From positions 38,576 to 102,575 of the forward strand of contig JAPSKH010000005.1 in assembly GCA_031177765.1 (NCBI GenBank): a stretch of DNA of 64,000 nt, in the 5' to 3' direction. Of the stretch, positions 1 to 8,180 are shown in pieces. Both the position numbers and the translations under genes were made by a program. The first letter of the stretch is position 1, and each line of letters opens with the position of its first letter. Source of the DNA: Microbacterium sp. Lineage in GTDB: Bacteria > Actinomycetota > Actinomycetes > Actinomycetales > Microbacteriaceae. The notes beneath the pieces were generated by a model. The model made no database searches. It was not told where the DNA came from and was given only the letters and a program-made list of their open reading frames with translations.

Positions 1-1
1 G

Positions 2-580
2 GACGGCTCGAGCCCCGCCAAGCTCGCCCTGACCGGAGCCGCCGTGACGGCGGGTCTGACCGCGGTCACGACGCTGATCCTCACGACCTCCATCACCGCG
101 TTCGACGTCTTCCGGTACTGGCAGGTCGGCGGGCTCACCGCGCGCGGACTGGACACGGTCGGCGTGGTGATCCTCCCGGTCATGGTCGGCGCCGTCATCG
201 CGCTCGTGTCGGCGCGCGGCCTCGATCTCATGGCGCTCGGCGATGCCACCGCGAAGGGGCTGGGCCACAGCGTCGCCCGCACCCGCGCGGCCGGAATCGT
301 CGCGACGGTGCTGCTGTGCGGCGGGGCCACCGCCATCGCCGGCCCCATCGTCTTCCTCGGTCTGCTCGTCCCGCACGCGCTGCGCGCGGTCGTCGGCAGT
401 GACTACCGCTGGCTGCTGGCGACCGCCGTCCCCGCCGGCGCCGTCGTGCTGCTGGCGGCGGACGTGCTGGGGCGCGTGATCGCGCTTCCGGGGGAGGTGC
501 AGGCCGGCCTCGTCGTGGCCTTCGTCGGCGCGCCCGTTCTGATCTCACTGGTCCTTCGCCGAGGGCGGGTGGCGCTGTGA
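2..580 (+). CDS. Iron-siderophore ABC transporter permease (FecCD family), 5' end missing
   Basis: Inner-membrane half of a siderophore/heme importer. The reading frame is already open at the window edge, so only the last ~192 residues are present. The visible part holds several hydrophobic helices and the FecCD C-terminal pattern: a GLLVPH segment, then a segment ending in GAPV before the last helix. Its TGA overlaps the next permease's GTG by 4 nt, which indicates translational coupling in a permease-permease-ATPase-binding protein operon. The substrate cannot be told from sequence; ferric siderophore is the family default. No iron-regulator site is visible because the promoter lies outside the window. 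Confidence 0.9.
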   Translation, partial: DGSSPAKLALTGAAVTAGLTAVTTLILTTSITAFDVFRYWQVGGLTARGLDTVGVVILPVMVGAVIALVSARGLDLMALGDATAKGLGHSVARTRAAGIVATVLLCGGATAIAGPIVFLGLLVPHALRAVVGSDYRWLLATAVPAGAVVLLAADVLGRVIALPGEVQAGLVVAFVGAPVLISLVLRRGRVAL

Positions 581-1599
581 CAGCCTCCGCCGTCCTCGCC
601 ATCCGTGCGCGCACACGGACACGCCGCATCGCTGTGGTCGGCGCCGCTCTGCTCGTGGGGCTGATCGTCGCCACGACCGCCTTGACCGTCGGCGACTACG
701 CCATCTCGCCCGGCGACGTGTGGCGGACGCTGTGGGGAGGCGGTGACCGGGCCCAGGCGTACGTCATCTTCCAGGTGCGCGCACCCCGGCTGGCGATGGC
801 GCTCGTGGTCGGGGCGGCGCTGGGCGCCGCCGGTGCGCTGCTGCAGGCGCTGCTGCGCAACCCGCTGGCGAGCCCGGACCTTCTGGGCATCTCGGGAGGC
901 AGCGGCGTCGCCGCCGTCTTCGCCCTGCTGGTGCTCGGCATCGGCGGACCGCTGCTGGCCGTCGCCGCATTCGCCGGCGGCCTCGTCGTGGCGTCGTTCC
1001 TGCTGTTGGCGGGCCACCACCGATCCGACGGCGGCTACCGGCTGATCCTCGCAGGCGTCGGCGTGGCGTTCCTGTGCACCGCGGTCACGAGCTTCCTGAT
1101 GGTGAGGGCTCAGGTCGAACTCGCGCAGGCGGCGCTGATCTGGCTCACCGGGAGCCTCGCCTCGACGCCGTGGTGGAACGTCCTCACCGTCGCCGTGGTG
1201 ACCGTCGCCGCACTTCCCGCCGTGGTCGCCTGCGCACGCTGGCTCCCGATCGTGCAGATGGGGTCCGCGACGGCCGCGTCGCTGGGCGTGCGCGCCTCGA
1301 CGGTGAAGGTCGTGACGGTGCTCACCGCCGTGCTGCTGACCGCCGTCACGTGCGCGTTCGCAGGGCCGATCTCGTTCATCGCACTGTGCGCCCCGGCGAT
1401 CGCACGCCCGCTGCTCGGACATGGCGCGGTGGCCGTGGGCACGAGCGCGGCGGTCGGAGCGGCGCTGCTGGCGGCGGCCGACATCGTCGCCCAGTTCGCC
1501 ATCCCCGGCTACGCCATGCCCGTCGGCGTGGTCACAGGCGCCATCGGGGCGATCTTCCTGCTGTGGCTGCTTGCGACGTCGAAAGGACGACAGCTGTGA
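577..1599 (+). CDS. Iron-siderophore ABC transporter permease (FecCD family)
   Basis: Full-length 340-residue second permease of the importer; FecCD proteins are usually 320-360 residues. The family hallmark is at about residues 75-105 (PRLAMALVVGAALG followed by LLRNPLASPDLLGI). About nine or ten hydrophobic helices follow, and a later CAFAGPISF segment resembles the cytoplasmic loop that contacts the ATPase. Start GTG 577 overlaps the upstream stop as GTGA, and the stop overlaps the next start in the same way. The pair of permeases most likely forms a heterodimeric channel. Confidence 0.93.
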   Translation: MTASAVLAIRARTRTRRIAVVGAALLVGLIVATTALTVGDYAISPGDVWRTLWGGGDRAQAYVIFQVRAPRLAMALVVGAALGAAGALLQALLRNPLASPDLLGISGGSGVAAVFALLVLGIGGPLLAVAAFAGGLVVASFLLLAGHHRSDGGYRLILAGVGVAFLCTAVTSFLMVRAQVELAQAALIWLTGSLASTPWWNVLTVAVVTVAALPAVVACARWLPIVQMGSATAASLGVRASTVKVVTVLTAVLLTAVTCAFAGPISFIALCAPAIARPLLGHGAVAVGTSAAVGAALLAAADIVAQFAIPGYAMPVGVVTGAIGAIFLLWLLATSKGRQL

Positions 1600-2417
1600 C
1601 TTCCGCATCCGCCCCTCGTCTGACCGCCCGCGGGCTGACCGCGGGGTACCCCGGCCGTCGCGTGATCGAGGACCTCGACCTGGAGATCGCCCCCGGGCGC
1701 ATCACGATGATCATCGGCGCCAATGCGTGCGGGAAGTCGACGCTGCTCAGCGTGCTGGCACGGGTGAATCCGCCGCTGGGCGGACGCGTCGAGCTCGACG
1801 GCGTCGACACCGCGACGCTCCCGCGGCGGCGCTTCGCGCAGAGCGTCGGGCTCCTCCCGCAGCATCCGAGCGCCCCCGAGGGCCTCACGGTGGCAGAGCT
1901 GGTCTCGCGTGGGCGTCATCCGCACCGCGGCGTCTTCCAGCGCTGGAGCGCCGCGGACACCGCCCGCGTCGACGACGCGATGGCGAAGACGGGCGTGGCG
2001 GCGCTGGCGGACCGGCCCGTCGGCGACCTCTCGGGCGGTCAGCGCCAGCGCGTCTGGATCGCGATGGCGCTCGCGCAGGAACCGCGCATCCTGCTGCTGG
2101 ACGAACCCACGACCTTCCTCGACCTCAGCCACCAGATCGAGGTGCTCGACCTGCTGCGCACGCTGAACCGCACGGACGGCACGACGATCGTCGTGGTCCT
2201 CCACGAGCTCAACCTCGCCGCCCGCTACGCGGACGATCTCGTCGTGATGAGCCGCGGCCGCGTCGTCGCGCACGGAGCCCCCGCCGACGTCCTCACCAGC
2301 GACGTCGTCGCGCAGGCCTTCGACCTGGACGCCCTCGTCATGCCCGACCCCCTGACCTCGACCCCCCTCGTCATCCCCGTCCCCGGCGGCGCGCACGCCG
2401 CGGCCGACGAGGCGTGA
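1596..2417 (+). CDS. Iron-siderophore ABC transporter ATP-binding protein (FecE type)
   Basis: A 273-residue ATPase that powers the two preceding permeases. The sequence shows Walker A GANACGKST, an LSGGQRQR signature and Walker B LLLDEPTTFLD followed by the switch histidine in VLHELN. GTG 1596 was chosen because it overlaps the upstream stop (GTGA); the frame stays open further upstream but that part is shadow coding. Alanine in place of glycine within Walker A is a common variant in this subfamily and does not suggest inactivity. Twenty bases separate it from the binding-protein gene. Confidence 0.94.
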   Translation: MTSASAPRLTARGLTAGYPGRRVIEDLDLEIAPGRITMIIGANACGKSTLLSVLARVNPPLGGRVELDGVDTATLPRRRFAQSVGLLPQHPSAPEGLTVAELVSRGRHPHRGVFQRWSAADTARVDDAMAKTGVAALADRPVGDLSGGQRQRVWIAMALAQEPRILLLDEPTTFLDLSHQIEVLDLLRTLNRTDGTTIVVVLHELNLAARYADDLVVMSRGRVVAHGAPADVLTSDVVAQAFDLDALVMPDPLTSTPLVIPVPGGAHAAADEA

Positions 2418-2437
2418 CGCCACTGAAAGGAACCACC

Positions 2438-3478
2438 ATGTCCGCACTCACCTCCCGACTGTCCGCGCTGGCTGCGCTGACGGTCGCCGGCGGCCTCGTG
2501 CTGAGCGGATGCGCCGGCGCCGCCACGCCCGCGACCTCCAGCGACGCCGACGCCCCCTCCGGCTCGAGCGAAGGCTTCCCCGTGACCTTCGAGCACATGT
2601 ACGGCGAGACCATCATCGAGGAGGCGCCCGAGCGCGTCGCCACGTGGGGCTGGGGCGCCACCGACGCGGTGCTGGCCCTCGGGATCGTCCCCGTTGCCGT
2701 GGCATCCATGGACTACGGCGGGGGTGACAACCGCATCACCCCGTGGGTCGAGGACGCCCTCGCCGACCTCGGCGGCGAGGAGCCGGTGATCCTCGACAAC
2801 GCCTCGTTCGAGCTCTCGGTCGAAGAGCTCCTCGCGGCGGACCCCGACGTCCTGATCGCGCCGTACTCCGGACTGACGCAGGAGGAGTACGACGCCGTCA
2901 CCGCCGCAGGCATCCCGGTCGTCGCGCCCGAAGAGGCGGTGTGGTCGACGCCGTGGCGCGACGTCATCACCGAGACCGGAAAGGCGCTCGGGCTGGAGTC
3001 CGAAGCCGACCAGCTCCTGGCGGACCTCGACCAGCAGGTCGCCGACGCGGCCGCCGAGCATCCGGAGTTCGAAGGCACGACCATCGCCTATGCCGCTGAC
3101 GACGTCGACACGTTCTACCTCTACCTGCCTGCCGACCCGCGCGTGGAGATCCTCGAGGACCTCGGCTTCGTCACCGCCGACGCCGTGACCGCCCTCGACA
3201 CCGGCGAGTCGACCTTCTACACCACCGTATCCAGCGAGAACCTGGATCAGATCGACGCCGAGGTCATCTTCACGCAGGTCGACAGCGAGGACGAGCTTGA
3301 GACCTTCCTCACGTCGGACCGCACGAAGATCATCCCCGCGGTGTCCGCAGGGGCCGTCGGTGCGATCGTCGGGGAGGAGAACGTGGCGGCCATCTCGCCG
3401 ACCGCGCTGACACTGCCCTGGATCCTGCCGGACATCGTCGAGCAGCTCGCCGCGGCCACCGCGGTCGCCCGAGGCTGA
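2438..3478 (+). CDS. Iron-siderophore ABC transporter substrate-binding lipoprotein
   Basis: A 346-residue periplasmic-binding-type lipoprotein that captures the ligand outside the cell. An N-terminal signal ends in the lipobox LSGC (Cys25), followed by a Ser/Thr/Ala-rich tether. The mature part reads like a class III (FecB/BtuF-like) binding protein, with the ERVATWGWGATDAVLALG segment at its start. A GAAAGGA ribosome site precedes ATG 2438, 20 bp after the ATPase stop. Last gene of the operon; a strong hairpin follows. Ligand unknown. Confidence 0.92.
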   Translation: MSALTSRLSALAALTVAGGLVLSGCAGAATPATSSDADAPSGSSEGFPVTFEHMYGETIIEEAPERVATWGWGATDAVLALGIVPVAVASMDYGGGDNRITPWVEDALADLGGEEPVILDNASFELSVEELLAADPDVLIAPYSGLTQEEYDAVTAAGIPVVAPEEAVWSTPWRDVITETGKALGLESEADQLLADLDQQVADAAAEHPEFEGTTIAYAADDVDTFYLYLPADPRVEILEDLGFVTADAVTALDTGESTFYTTVSSENLDQIDAEVIFTQVDSEDELETFLTSDRTKIIPAVSAGAVGAIVGEENVAAISPTALTLPWILPDIVEQLAAATAVARG

Positions 3479-3491
3479 CGCGCGCCCGCAC

Positions 3492-3529
3492 CGCGAGAGC
3501 CCCCGGCCTTGAGGTCGGGGGCTCTCGCG
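3492..3529. terminator. Bidirectional intrinsic terminator
   Basis: Perfect 14-bp inverted repeat (CGCGAGAGCCCCCG and its complement, loop of 10 nt) between the convergent siderophore operon and bioY. There is no long T-tract, as is usual in high-GC actinobacteria. Confidence 0.75.
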
Positions 3530-3556
3530 TCGTGGGATGCCGGGTGCGGCATCCGC

Positions 3557-4189
3557 TCACGGCGTGCCGGCGTCCGCCTTCCGGACGAGAGCCCACGCGC
3601 CGGGGATGACGGCGGCGGCGAGGGCGGCCTTCATCAGGCCGCCGAGGATGAACGGCAGGAGTCCCGCCTCCAGCAGTGCACCGACGGAGTAGTCCAGGCC
3701 GAGCACGACGTTGAGGATCAGCGCCATGTAAGGGATGCCGAAGAGGAAGGGCACGACGCTGGCTGCGGCGAAGCCGACGAAGGCGAGCGCCGGCCGGCGG
3801 TCCCACGCACGCTGCGCGAACCACCCGGCGACGAAGGCAGCGACGACGAAGCCGATGATGTACCCGAAGCTCGGCTTGGCCACGGCCGCGACCGTGCCGG
3901 TGAAGCCGGCGAAGACGGGGAGGCCGGCAAGGCCCGCGATCAGATAGGTCAGCAGCGCCGCAGCACCCCGCCACGCGCCGAGGGCGGCGCCGACCACGAT
4001 TACGCCGAGCGTCTGACCGGTGATGGGCACCGGCCACAGCGGGACCTCCACCTGAGCGAGCAGAGCGACCACGGCGGCGCCGGAGACGACGAGTCCAGCG
4101 TCCAGGGTCAGGGCGCGCAGACGTGAGGACGGACGGGCGATGACGTCGGCGAGCACGCGACGAGGCGGTGCGGCGGCGATGGTTGACAT
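3557..4189 (-). CDS. bioY: Biotin transporter BioY (ECF S-component)
   Basis: A 210-residue membrane protein of the BioY family, the biotin-binding S-component of energy-coupling-factor importers. Six hydrophobic segments are visible. The family core VPLWPVPITGQTLGVIVVGAALG lies near residues 49-71, and a glycine-rich KPSFGYIIGF segment follows. No bioM/bioN energizing genes lie nearby, so it either acts alone, as reported for some BioY proteins, or shares an ECF module encoded elsewhere. A TAGGCT box 7 nt before ATG suggests a leaderless mRNA. No biotin-repressor palindrome was recognised. Confidence 0.93.
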   Translation of the reverse strand: MSTIAAAPPRRVLADVIARPSSRLRALTLDAGLVVSGAAVVALLAQVEVPLWPVPITGQTLGVIVVGAALGAWRGAAALLTYLIAGLAGLPVFAGFTGTVAAVAKPSFGYIIGFVVAAFVAGWFAQRAWDRRPALAFVGFAAASVVPFLFGIPYMALILNVVLGLDYSVGALLEAGLLPFILGGLMKAALAAAVIPGAWALVRKADAGTP

Positions 4190-4196
4190 GGCACTC

Positions 4197-4202
4197 AGCC
4201 TA
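4197..4202 (-). promoter_or_regulatory. -10 box TAGGCT, leaderless bioY
   Basis: TAGGCT on the minus strand, 7 nt before the ATG at 4189, so transcription probably starts at the start codon. Confidence 0.5.
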
Positions 4203-4307
4203 GGACGCGGCGGCGTGACGCCCTTGGATGCCGTGCACCAGAGAACCGCCGCATCGCTGTGTCATCCCCACACCTCGCCCGCGGCCGGGCACGAGGCGCA
4301 GGCGACC

Positions 4308-4313
4308 TATACT
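4308..4313 (+). promoter_or_regulatory. Possible -10 box TATACT for the ABC-F gene
   Basis: TATACT lies 56 nt before GTG 4370 in an otherwise GC-rich gap. No convincing -35 element is seen, so this is tentative. Confidence 0.35.
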
Positions 4314-4369
4314 GGGAGGCTGGCCGTTCGGCCACTGCCACTCATCCATCGACGAAACGGACGTTCGCT

Positions 4370-5968
4370 GTGCTCGCCGTGCACGATCTCGAGATCCGCG
4401 TGGGCGCCCGCGTGCTCATGTCGGACGTGTCGTTCCGCGTGTCCGACGGTGACAAGATCGGTCTGGTCGGGCGCAACGGCGCCGGCAAGACCACGCTGAC
4501 CAAGGTGCTGGCCGGGGACGTCCTTCCCTCGGCCGGTCGGGTGGAGCGCGCCGGCGAGCTGGGCTATCTGCCGCAGGACCCGCGGTCGGGTGATCCCGAG
4601 ATGCTGGCCCGCACCCGGATCCTGGATGCGCGCGGGCTGGGAACGCTCGCCATAGGCATGCACGAGGCATCCCTGGCCATGGCCAGCGACGATGTCGACG
4701 CCGCCGCGCGGGCGATGCGCAGATACGCGAGCCTCACCGAGCGGTTCGAGGCGCTGGGGGGCTACGCCGCCGAAGCGGAGGCAGCCTCGATCGCGCACAA
4801 TCTGTCGCTTCCCGACCGCATCCTCGACCAGCCTCTCAAGACGCTCTCCGGCGGACAGCGCCGCCGCATCGAGCTCGCCCGGATCCTCTTCTCGGATGCG
4901 GGCACGATGATCCTCGACGAGCCGACGAACCACCTGGATGCCGACAGTGTGGTGTGGCTGCGCGACTTCCTCAAGGGCTACAAGGGCGGGCTCATCGTGA
5001 TCAGCCACGATGTCGAGCTCGTCGGCGAGACGGTGAACCGGGTGTTCTACCTCGATGCGAACCGCCAGGTCATCGACATCTACAACATGAACTGGAAGAA
5101 CTACCTGCGTCAGCGGGTGGCCGACGAGGAGCGTCGCAAGAAGGAGCGCGCCAACGCGGAGAAGAAGGCCACGGCTCTGCAGCAGCAGGCTGCGAAGTTC
5201 GGGGCGAAGGCCAGCAAGGCCGCGGCGGCGCACCAGATGGTCGCCCGCGCCGAGAAGCTGCTGTCTGGGCTGGAGGAGGTCCGCCAGGACGATCGCGTGG
5301 CCAAGCTCCGGTTCCCGAAGCCGGCGCCGTGCGGCAAGACGCCCCTCACCGCGTCGGGCCTGTCGAAGTCGTACGGATCGCTGGAGATCTTCACGGACGT
5401 GGATCTCGCCATCGACCGCGGCTCCAAGGTCGTCGTCCTGGGGCTGAACGGCGCGGGCAAGACGACGCTGCTGCGCATCCTCGCCGGCGTCGACCGTCCC
5501 GACACGGGCGTCGTCGAACCGGGCCACGGCCTGAAGATCGGCTACTACGCGCAGGAGCACGAGAACCTCGACGTGAGCCGCTCGGTGCTGGACAACATGA
5601 TGTCCGCTGCGCCGCACATCACCGCCACGGACGCGCGGAAGGTGCTGGGGTCGTTCCTGTTCACCGGCGACGATGTGCTCAAGCCCGCAGGCGTCCTCTC
5701 CGGTGGCGAGAAGACGCGCCTCTCGCTGGCGACGCTCGTGGTCTCCAGTGCCAACGTGCTGCTTCTCGACGAGCCGACCAACAACCTCGACCCCGCCTCG
5801 CGGGAGGAGATCCTCGGCGCTCTCGCGCACTACGAGGGCGCGGTCATCCTGGTCTCGCATGATGAGGGCGCGGTCGAGGCGCTGAACCCCGAGCGTGTGC
5901 TGATCCTGCCCGACGGCGTCGAGGACATCTGGGGCCGCGACTACGCCGACCTGGTCACGCTGGCCTGA
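4370..5968 (+). CDS. ABC-F family ATPase
   Basis: A 532-residue soluble protein with two ABC ATPase domains and no membrane domain. ABC-F proteins act on the ribosome, in translation control or antibiotic protection. Walker A motifs lie at about residues 34-42 (GRNGAGKTT) and 358-366 (GLNGAGKTT), with signatures LSGGQRRR (~160) and LSGGEKTR (~443). Between them is a charged Lys/Glu/Ala-rich linker (~245-305) in the position of the P-site tRNA interaction motif. GTG 4370 gives the compact family N-terminus; the frame is open upstream but reads as non-coding. Which subfamily it belongs to cannot be decided by eye. Confidence 0.9.
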   Translation: MLAVHDLEIRVGARVLMSDVSFRVSDGDKIGLVGRNGAGKTTLTKVLAGDVLPSAGRVERAGELGYLPQDPRSGDPEMLARTRILDARGLGTLAIGMHEASLAMASDDVDAAARAMRRYASLTERFEALGGYAAEAEAASIAHNLSLPDRILDQPLKTLSGGQRRRIELARILFSDAGTMILDEPTNHLDADSVVWLRDFLKGYKGGLIVISHDVELVGETVNRVFYLDANRQVIDIYNMNWKNYLRQRVADEERRKKERANAEKKATALQQQAAKFGAKASKAAAAHQMVARAEKLLSGLEEVRQDDRVAKLRFPKPAPCGKTPLTASGLSKSYGSLEIFTDVDLAIDRGSKVVVLGLNGAGKTTLLRILAGVDRPDTGVVEPGHGLKIGYYAQEHENLDVSRSVLDNMMSAAPHITATDARKVLGSFLFTGDDVLKPAGVLSGGEKTRLSLATLVVSSANVLLLDEPTNNLDPASREEILGALAHYEGAVILVSHDEGAVEALNPERVLILPDGVEDIWGRDYADLVTLA

Positions 5969-5975
5969 CGGGCGC

Positions 5976-6845
5976 TCAGCGACGGGCCGCGTCGACGAGG
6001 GCGTCCTCGATCTCCGCATCCCGGTCCCGCCGCCGGCGCGTCGGAGCGGGGGACGGATGCGGCGTGCCGTCGTCGTCCTCCTCCTCCCGGCGGTGCCGCC
6101 GCTCGGTGCGGATGACGTACCCGATGAAGACGAAGCCCATGACGGCGAAGAGGATCCACTGGATGGCGTAGGACAGGTGCGGTCCCGGATCCTCCGACGG
6201 GTCCTCGAGGGGCTTCGGCATCGACGCCGGTGCAGGGTCCTCTGAGACGACGATGCCGTACGCGCTGCGCTCGAGCGCCTCGGCAGCGGAGGCGGAGATG
6301 CGGTCGGCCACGAGAGACGGCGCGATCGTCGGCACCTGCCCCTCGGGAGCGGACCTGCCTGAGGCCGGGACCGGCTCGGCGGCACGGAGCCGTACGACGA
6401 CGGTCGTCTGTCCGGCGGGAGGCGCCGGAACGGTCTCCGGCACAGGCGCGTCGTCGCCCGGTGGCACCCATCCCCGGTTCACCAGCAGCACACGACCGTC
6501 CGCAGCCCGGAACGGCACCAGCACCTCGAAGGCCGCGGTGCCGCCGTGCGGGCGATTGCGGACGAGCAGTGTGTCGTCGGGAAGGTAGGTGCCGACCAGG
6601 CGCACCGGGCGCCACTGGTCGCCGGGATCCAGCTCGCCGCCGGCGGGGATCAGCTCGTCGAGCGGCACCGGGGGAGCGTCGTAGTTCGCCTCGACGAGGG
6701 CCAGCTGCTCGGAGCGCTGCTCGTTGCGGGAGAACTGCCAGTTGGACAGGAAGGCGCACGCGACCGCGAACAGCACCGCCAGGGCGATGTAGATGCTCCA
6801 CCGGCCGGCCTTCGGCAGGTCCTGCATGCTCATGGCGCGGGTCAT
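5976..6845 (-). CDS. SURF1 family cytochrome oxidase assembly protein
   Basis: A 289-residue membrane protein of the SURF1 family, which helps assemble the heme a/copper centres of cytochrome c oxidase. One transmembrane helix lies near the N-terminus (~residues 14-33) and one near the C-terminus (~235-255), with a large outward-facing domain containing VRLVGTYLPDDTLLVRNRP and VLLVNRGWVP, typical of SURF1. A charged tail of about 40 residues follows. ATG 6845 overlaps the preceding gene's TGA (ATGA). Last gene of the DUF4190-DUF3099-small protein-SURF1 run. It converges with the ABC-F gene across only 7 bp with no terminator visible. Confidence 0.9.
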   Translation of the reverse strand: MTRAMSMQDLPKAGRWSIYIALAVLFAVACAFLSNWQFSRNEQRSEQLALVEANYDAPPVPLDELIPAGGELDPGDQWRPVRLVGTYLPDDTLLVRNRPHGGTAAFEVLVPFRAADGRVLLVNRGWVPPGDDAPVPETVPAPPAGQTTVVVRLRAAEPVPASGRSAPEGQVPTIAPSLVADRISASAAEALERSAYGIVVSEDPAPASMPKPLEDPSEDPGPHLSYAIQWILFAVMGFVFIGYVIRTERRHRREEEDDDGTPHPSPAPTRRRRDRDAEIEDALVDAARR

Positions 6846-7069
6846 GACGGCGCCGCCTCGCGCTGCAGCGGGGTCACCGTCACGGGAAAATCGCGCGCCG
6901 TCAGGAACGTCTCGAGGTAGCCGACATGGTCGTCGCAGGCGACCCAGGTCTTCGTGCGATCGGCGGCGTGGATGCGCGGGTTGCGCCAGTCGATCCGCCA
7001 GCGCGCCGCCGCGCGGCATCCCGCCCGCGAGCACGTGGCATCCGCCGGCGCGTGAACCGCGTCGCTCAT
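6842..7069 (-). CDS. Small Cys/His protein in the SURF1 cluster, function unknown
   Basis: A 75-residue protein, not an obvious enzyme. Cys13, Cys18, Cys45 and His48 are spaced like a compact zinc site (C-x4-C, then C-x2-H). The segment between them is basic and aromatic (RWRIDWRNPRIH). It is translationally coupled on both sides: its ATG overlaps the DUF3099 stop and its TGA overlaps the SURF1 start, each as ATGA. I recall this short protein recurring beside SURF1 in related genera under misleading names, so I assign no function. Tight coupling suggests a role with SURF1, but that is inference. Confidence 0.8.
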   Translation of the reverse strand: MSDAVHAPADATCSRAGCRAAARWRIDWRNPRIHAADRTKTWVACDDHVGYLETFLTARDFPVTVTPLQREAAPS

Positions 7070-7443
7070 GCCGACGCGTCCGGATGCTGGGACGGATCGG
7101 TGCGCGGCGGCCGGGGACGGGATTCCTCGATGCGGATGACGCGCTGCTCGGCAGGCGGGACCGGCGCCGCCGTCGCCGGCAGGGCGCCCTTCGGGTCCTC
7201 CGGCCGGTCGCGGCGCGCCTCGTGTCCGACGTTGGCCGTGACGACCGCGACGTAGGGCAGGAAGATCGCGGCGGCCGCGAACACCCACGTGTACCAGCCG
7301 TACGGGGTGATCAGCACCATGAGCACGAAGCACGCGATGCGGATCCCCATCATGATGAGGTACCGGATCGAGCGCGCGCCCGCTTCGTCGCGCGGGGCGC
7401 GAGGCAGCGACGTGGCCGAAGGGGCGTGGTGCGAACTCTTCAC
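7066..7443 (-). CDS. DUF3099 family membrane protein
   Basis: A 125-residue protein with two adjacent hydrophobic helices (~residues 27-70) flanked by a charged N-terminus and a Pro/Arg-rich C-terminal tail. It matches the layout of DUF3099, an actinobacterial family of unknown function. GTG 7443 is preferred because a GGAAG ribosome site lies 4 nt before it; GTG 7470 is in frame but has no such site. Both the ribosome site and the start codon lie inside one arm of a perfect hairpin. Second gene of the minus-strand cluster. Confidence 0.82.
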   Translation of the reverse strand: MKSSHHAPSATSLPRAPRDEAGARSIRYLIMMGIRIACFVLMVLITPYGWYTWVFAAAAIFLPYVAVVTANVGHEARRDRPEDPKGALPATAAPVPPAEQRVIRIEESRPRPPRTDPSQHPDASA

Positions 7444-7474
7444 GGTGCTTCCAGCGTACGCCGGAAGCACCGTG
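7441..7474 (-). promoter_or_regulatory. Hairpin enclosing the DUF3099 ribosome site and start codon
   Basis: Perfect 12-bp stem with a 10-nt loop. In the mRNA the 5' arm is CACGGTGCTTCC and the 3' arm GGAAGCACCGTG, which contains the ribosome site and ends with the GTG start. It begins 10 nt after the DUF4190 stop codon. It could act as a translational gate or a weak terminator. Confidence 0.6.
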
Positions 7475-7483
7475 CCGGCGCCG

Positions 7484-8071
7484 TCAGAGGCTGCTGTAGA
7501 CCACGCGGCCGCCCTGGCTCGCGGCCCACGCCAGGAGCGAGAACACCACGATCATGCCGATGATCCACAGGCCCAGTCCGACGTAGCCCACGATCGTGCC
7601 GGCCAACGCCATGCCGCGGCCGTTCTCGCCGCTGGTCTTCAGCTGGTGCAGCGAGATGTGCCCGGTCACGACGGCGCCGATCGATCCGATGATCGGCAGG
7701 ATGCCGATGAGGCCGACGATCGATGCGATGAGGGAGACGATCGCGAGGACGTTCGTCTTGGGCTGAGCGCCGTAGCCGTACGCCGGCGCAGCGCCGTAGG
7801 CGGGATAGCCCGGTGCCGCGCCGGGCGCTCCGTACGCGGGCGGGTAGGCGCTCTGCCCTGCTGCGGGGTACGCGCCCGCCGGCGGAGGAGGGTACGCGCC
7901 CTGTGCCGGCGGCTGCCCGTGGGCGCCGGTGTAGCCCCCCGGAGGCGCGGAGGGCGGGACGTGTGCATCCCGGCTCCCGGGCGTCGGTGCGGCCGGCTGC
8001 GGACCCGCGCCCTGCTCGTTCGCGTGGGCATTGGGTTCGGGGGTGGAGCTGCCGGGAGTGTTGTCGCTCAC
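7484..8071 (-). CDS. DUF4190 domain membrane protein
   Basis: A 195-residue protein. The first ~105 residues are a disordered Pro/Gly/Ala/Tyr-rich tail with loose repeats (GAYPPPPAGAYPAAG and similar). Then come two hydrophobic segments of a DUF4190 domain, with the NVLAIVSLIASIVGLIGILPIIGSIGAV start and the conserved GHISLHQLK turn. Function unknown. GTG 8071 follows an AGAAAGG ribosome site. It is divergent from fabG, and the short intergenic region must hold both promoters. Confidence 0.85.
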   Translation of the reverse strand: MSDNTPGSSTPEPNAHANEQGAGPQPAAPTPGSRDAHVPPSAPPGGYTGAHGQPPAQGAYPPPPAGAYPAAGQSAYPPAYGAPGAAPGYPAYGAAPAYGYGAQPKTNVLAIVSLIASIVGLIGILPIIGSIGAVVTGHISLHQLKTSGENGRGMALAGTIVGYVGLGLWIIGMIVVFSLLAWAASQGGRVVYSSL

Positions 8072-8142
8072 GATCGACCTTTCTGGGACGTCTGTCCTCC
8101 AGCGTTCCAGCGTGCGGCACAAGGTGTCAATCGGCGCGCCGG

Positions 8143-8148
8143 TAGGCT
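8143..8148 (+). promoter_or_regulatory. -10 box TAGGCT for fabG
   Basis: TAGGCT lies 32 nt before ATG 8181, giving a short 5' leader. No clear -35 element. Confidence 0.4.
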
Positions 8149-8180
8149 GGTCCGGTCCGTTCGAGCCCGGGAGCATCATC

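Noticed and set aside
1596-2417. Walker A GANACGKST as a sign of a degenerate ATPase
   Set aside because: All other ATPase motifs are intact, and this variant is common in siderophore importers.
1421-2437. Apparent N-terminal extension of the siderophore-binding lipoprotein
   Set aside because: The extension is an out-of-frame reading of the ATPase gene. A lipoprotein signal and ribosome site define ATG 2438.
4190-4369. Possible biotin or cobalamin riboswitch in the bioY/ABC-F gap
   Set aside because: No conserved riboswitch core was seen, and bioY appears leaderless.
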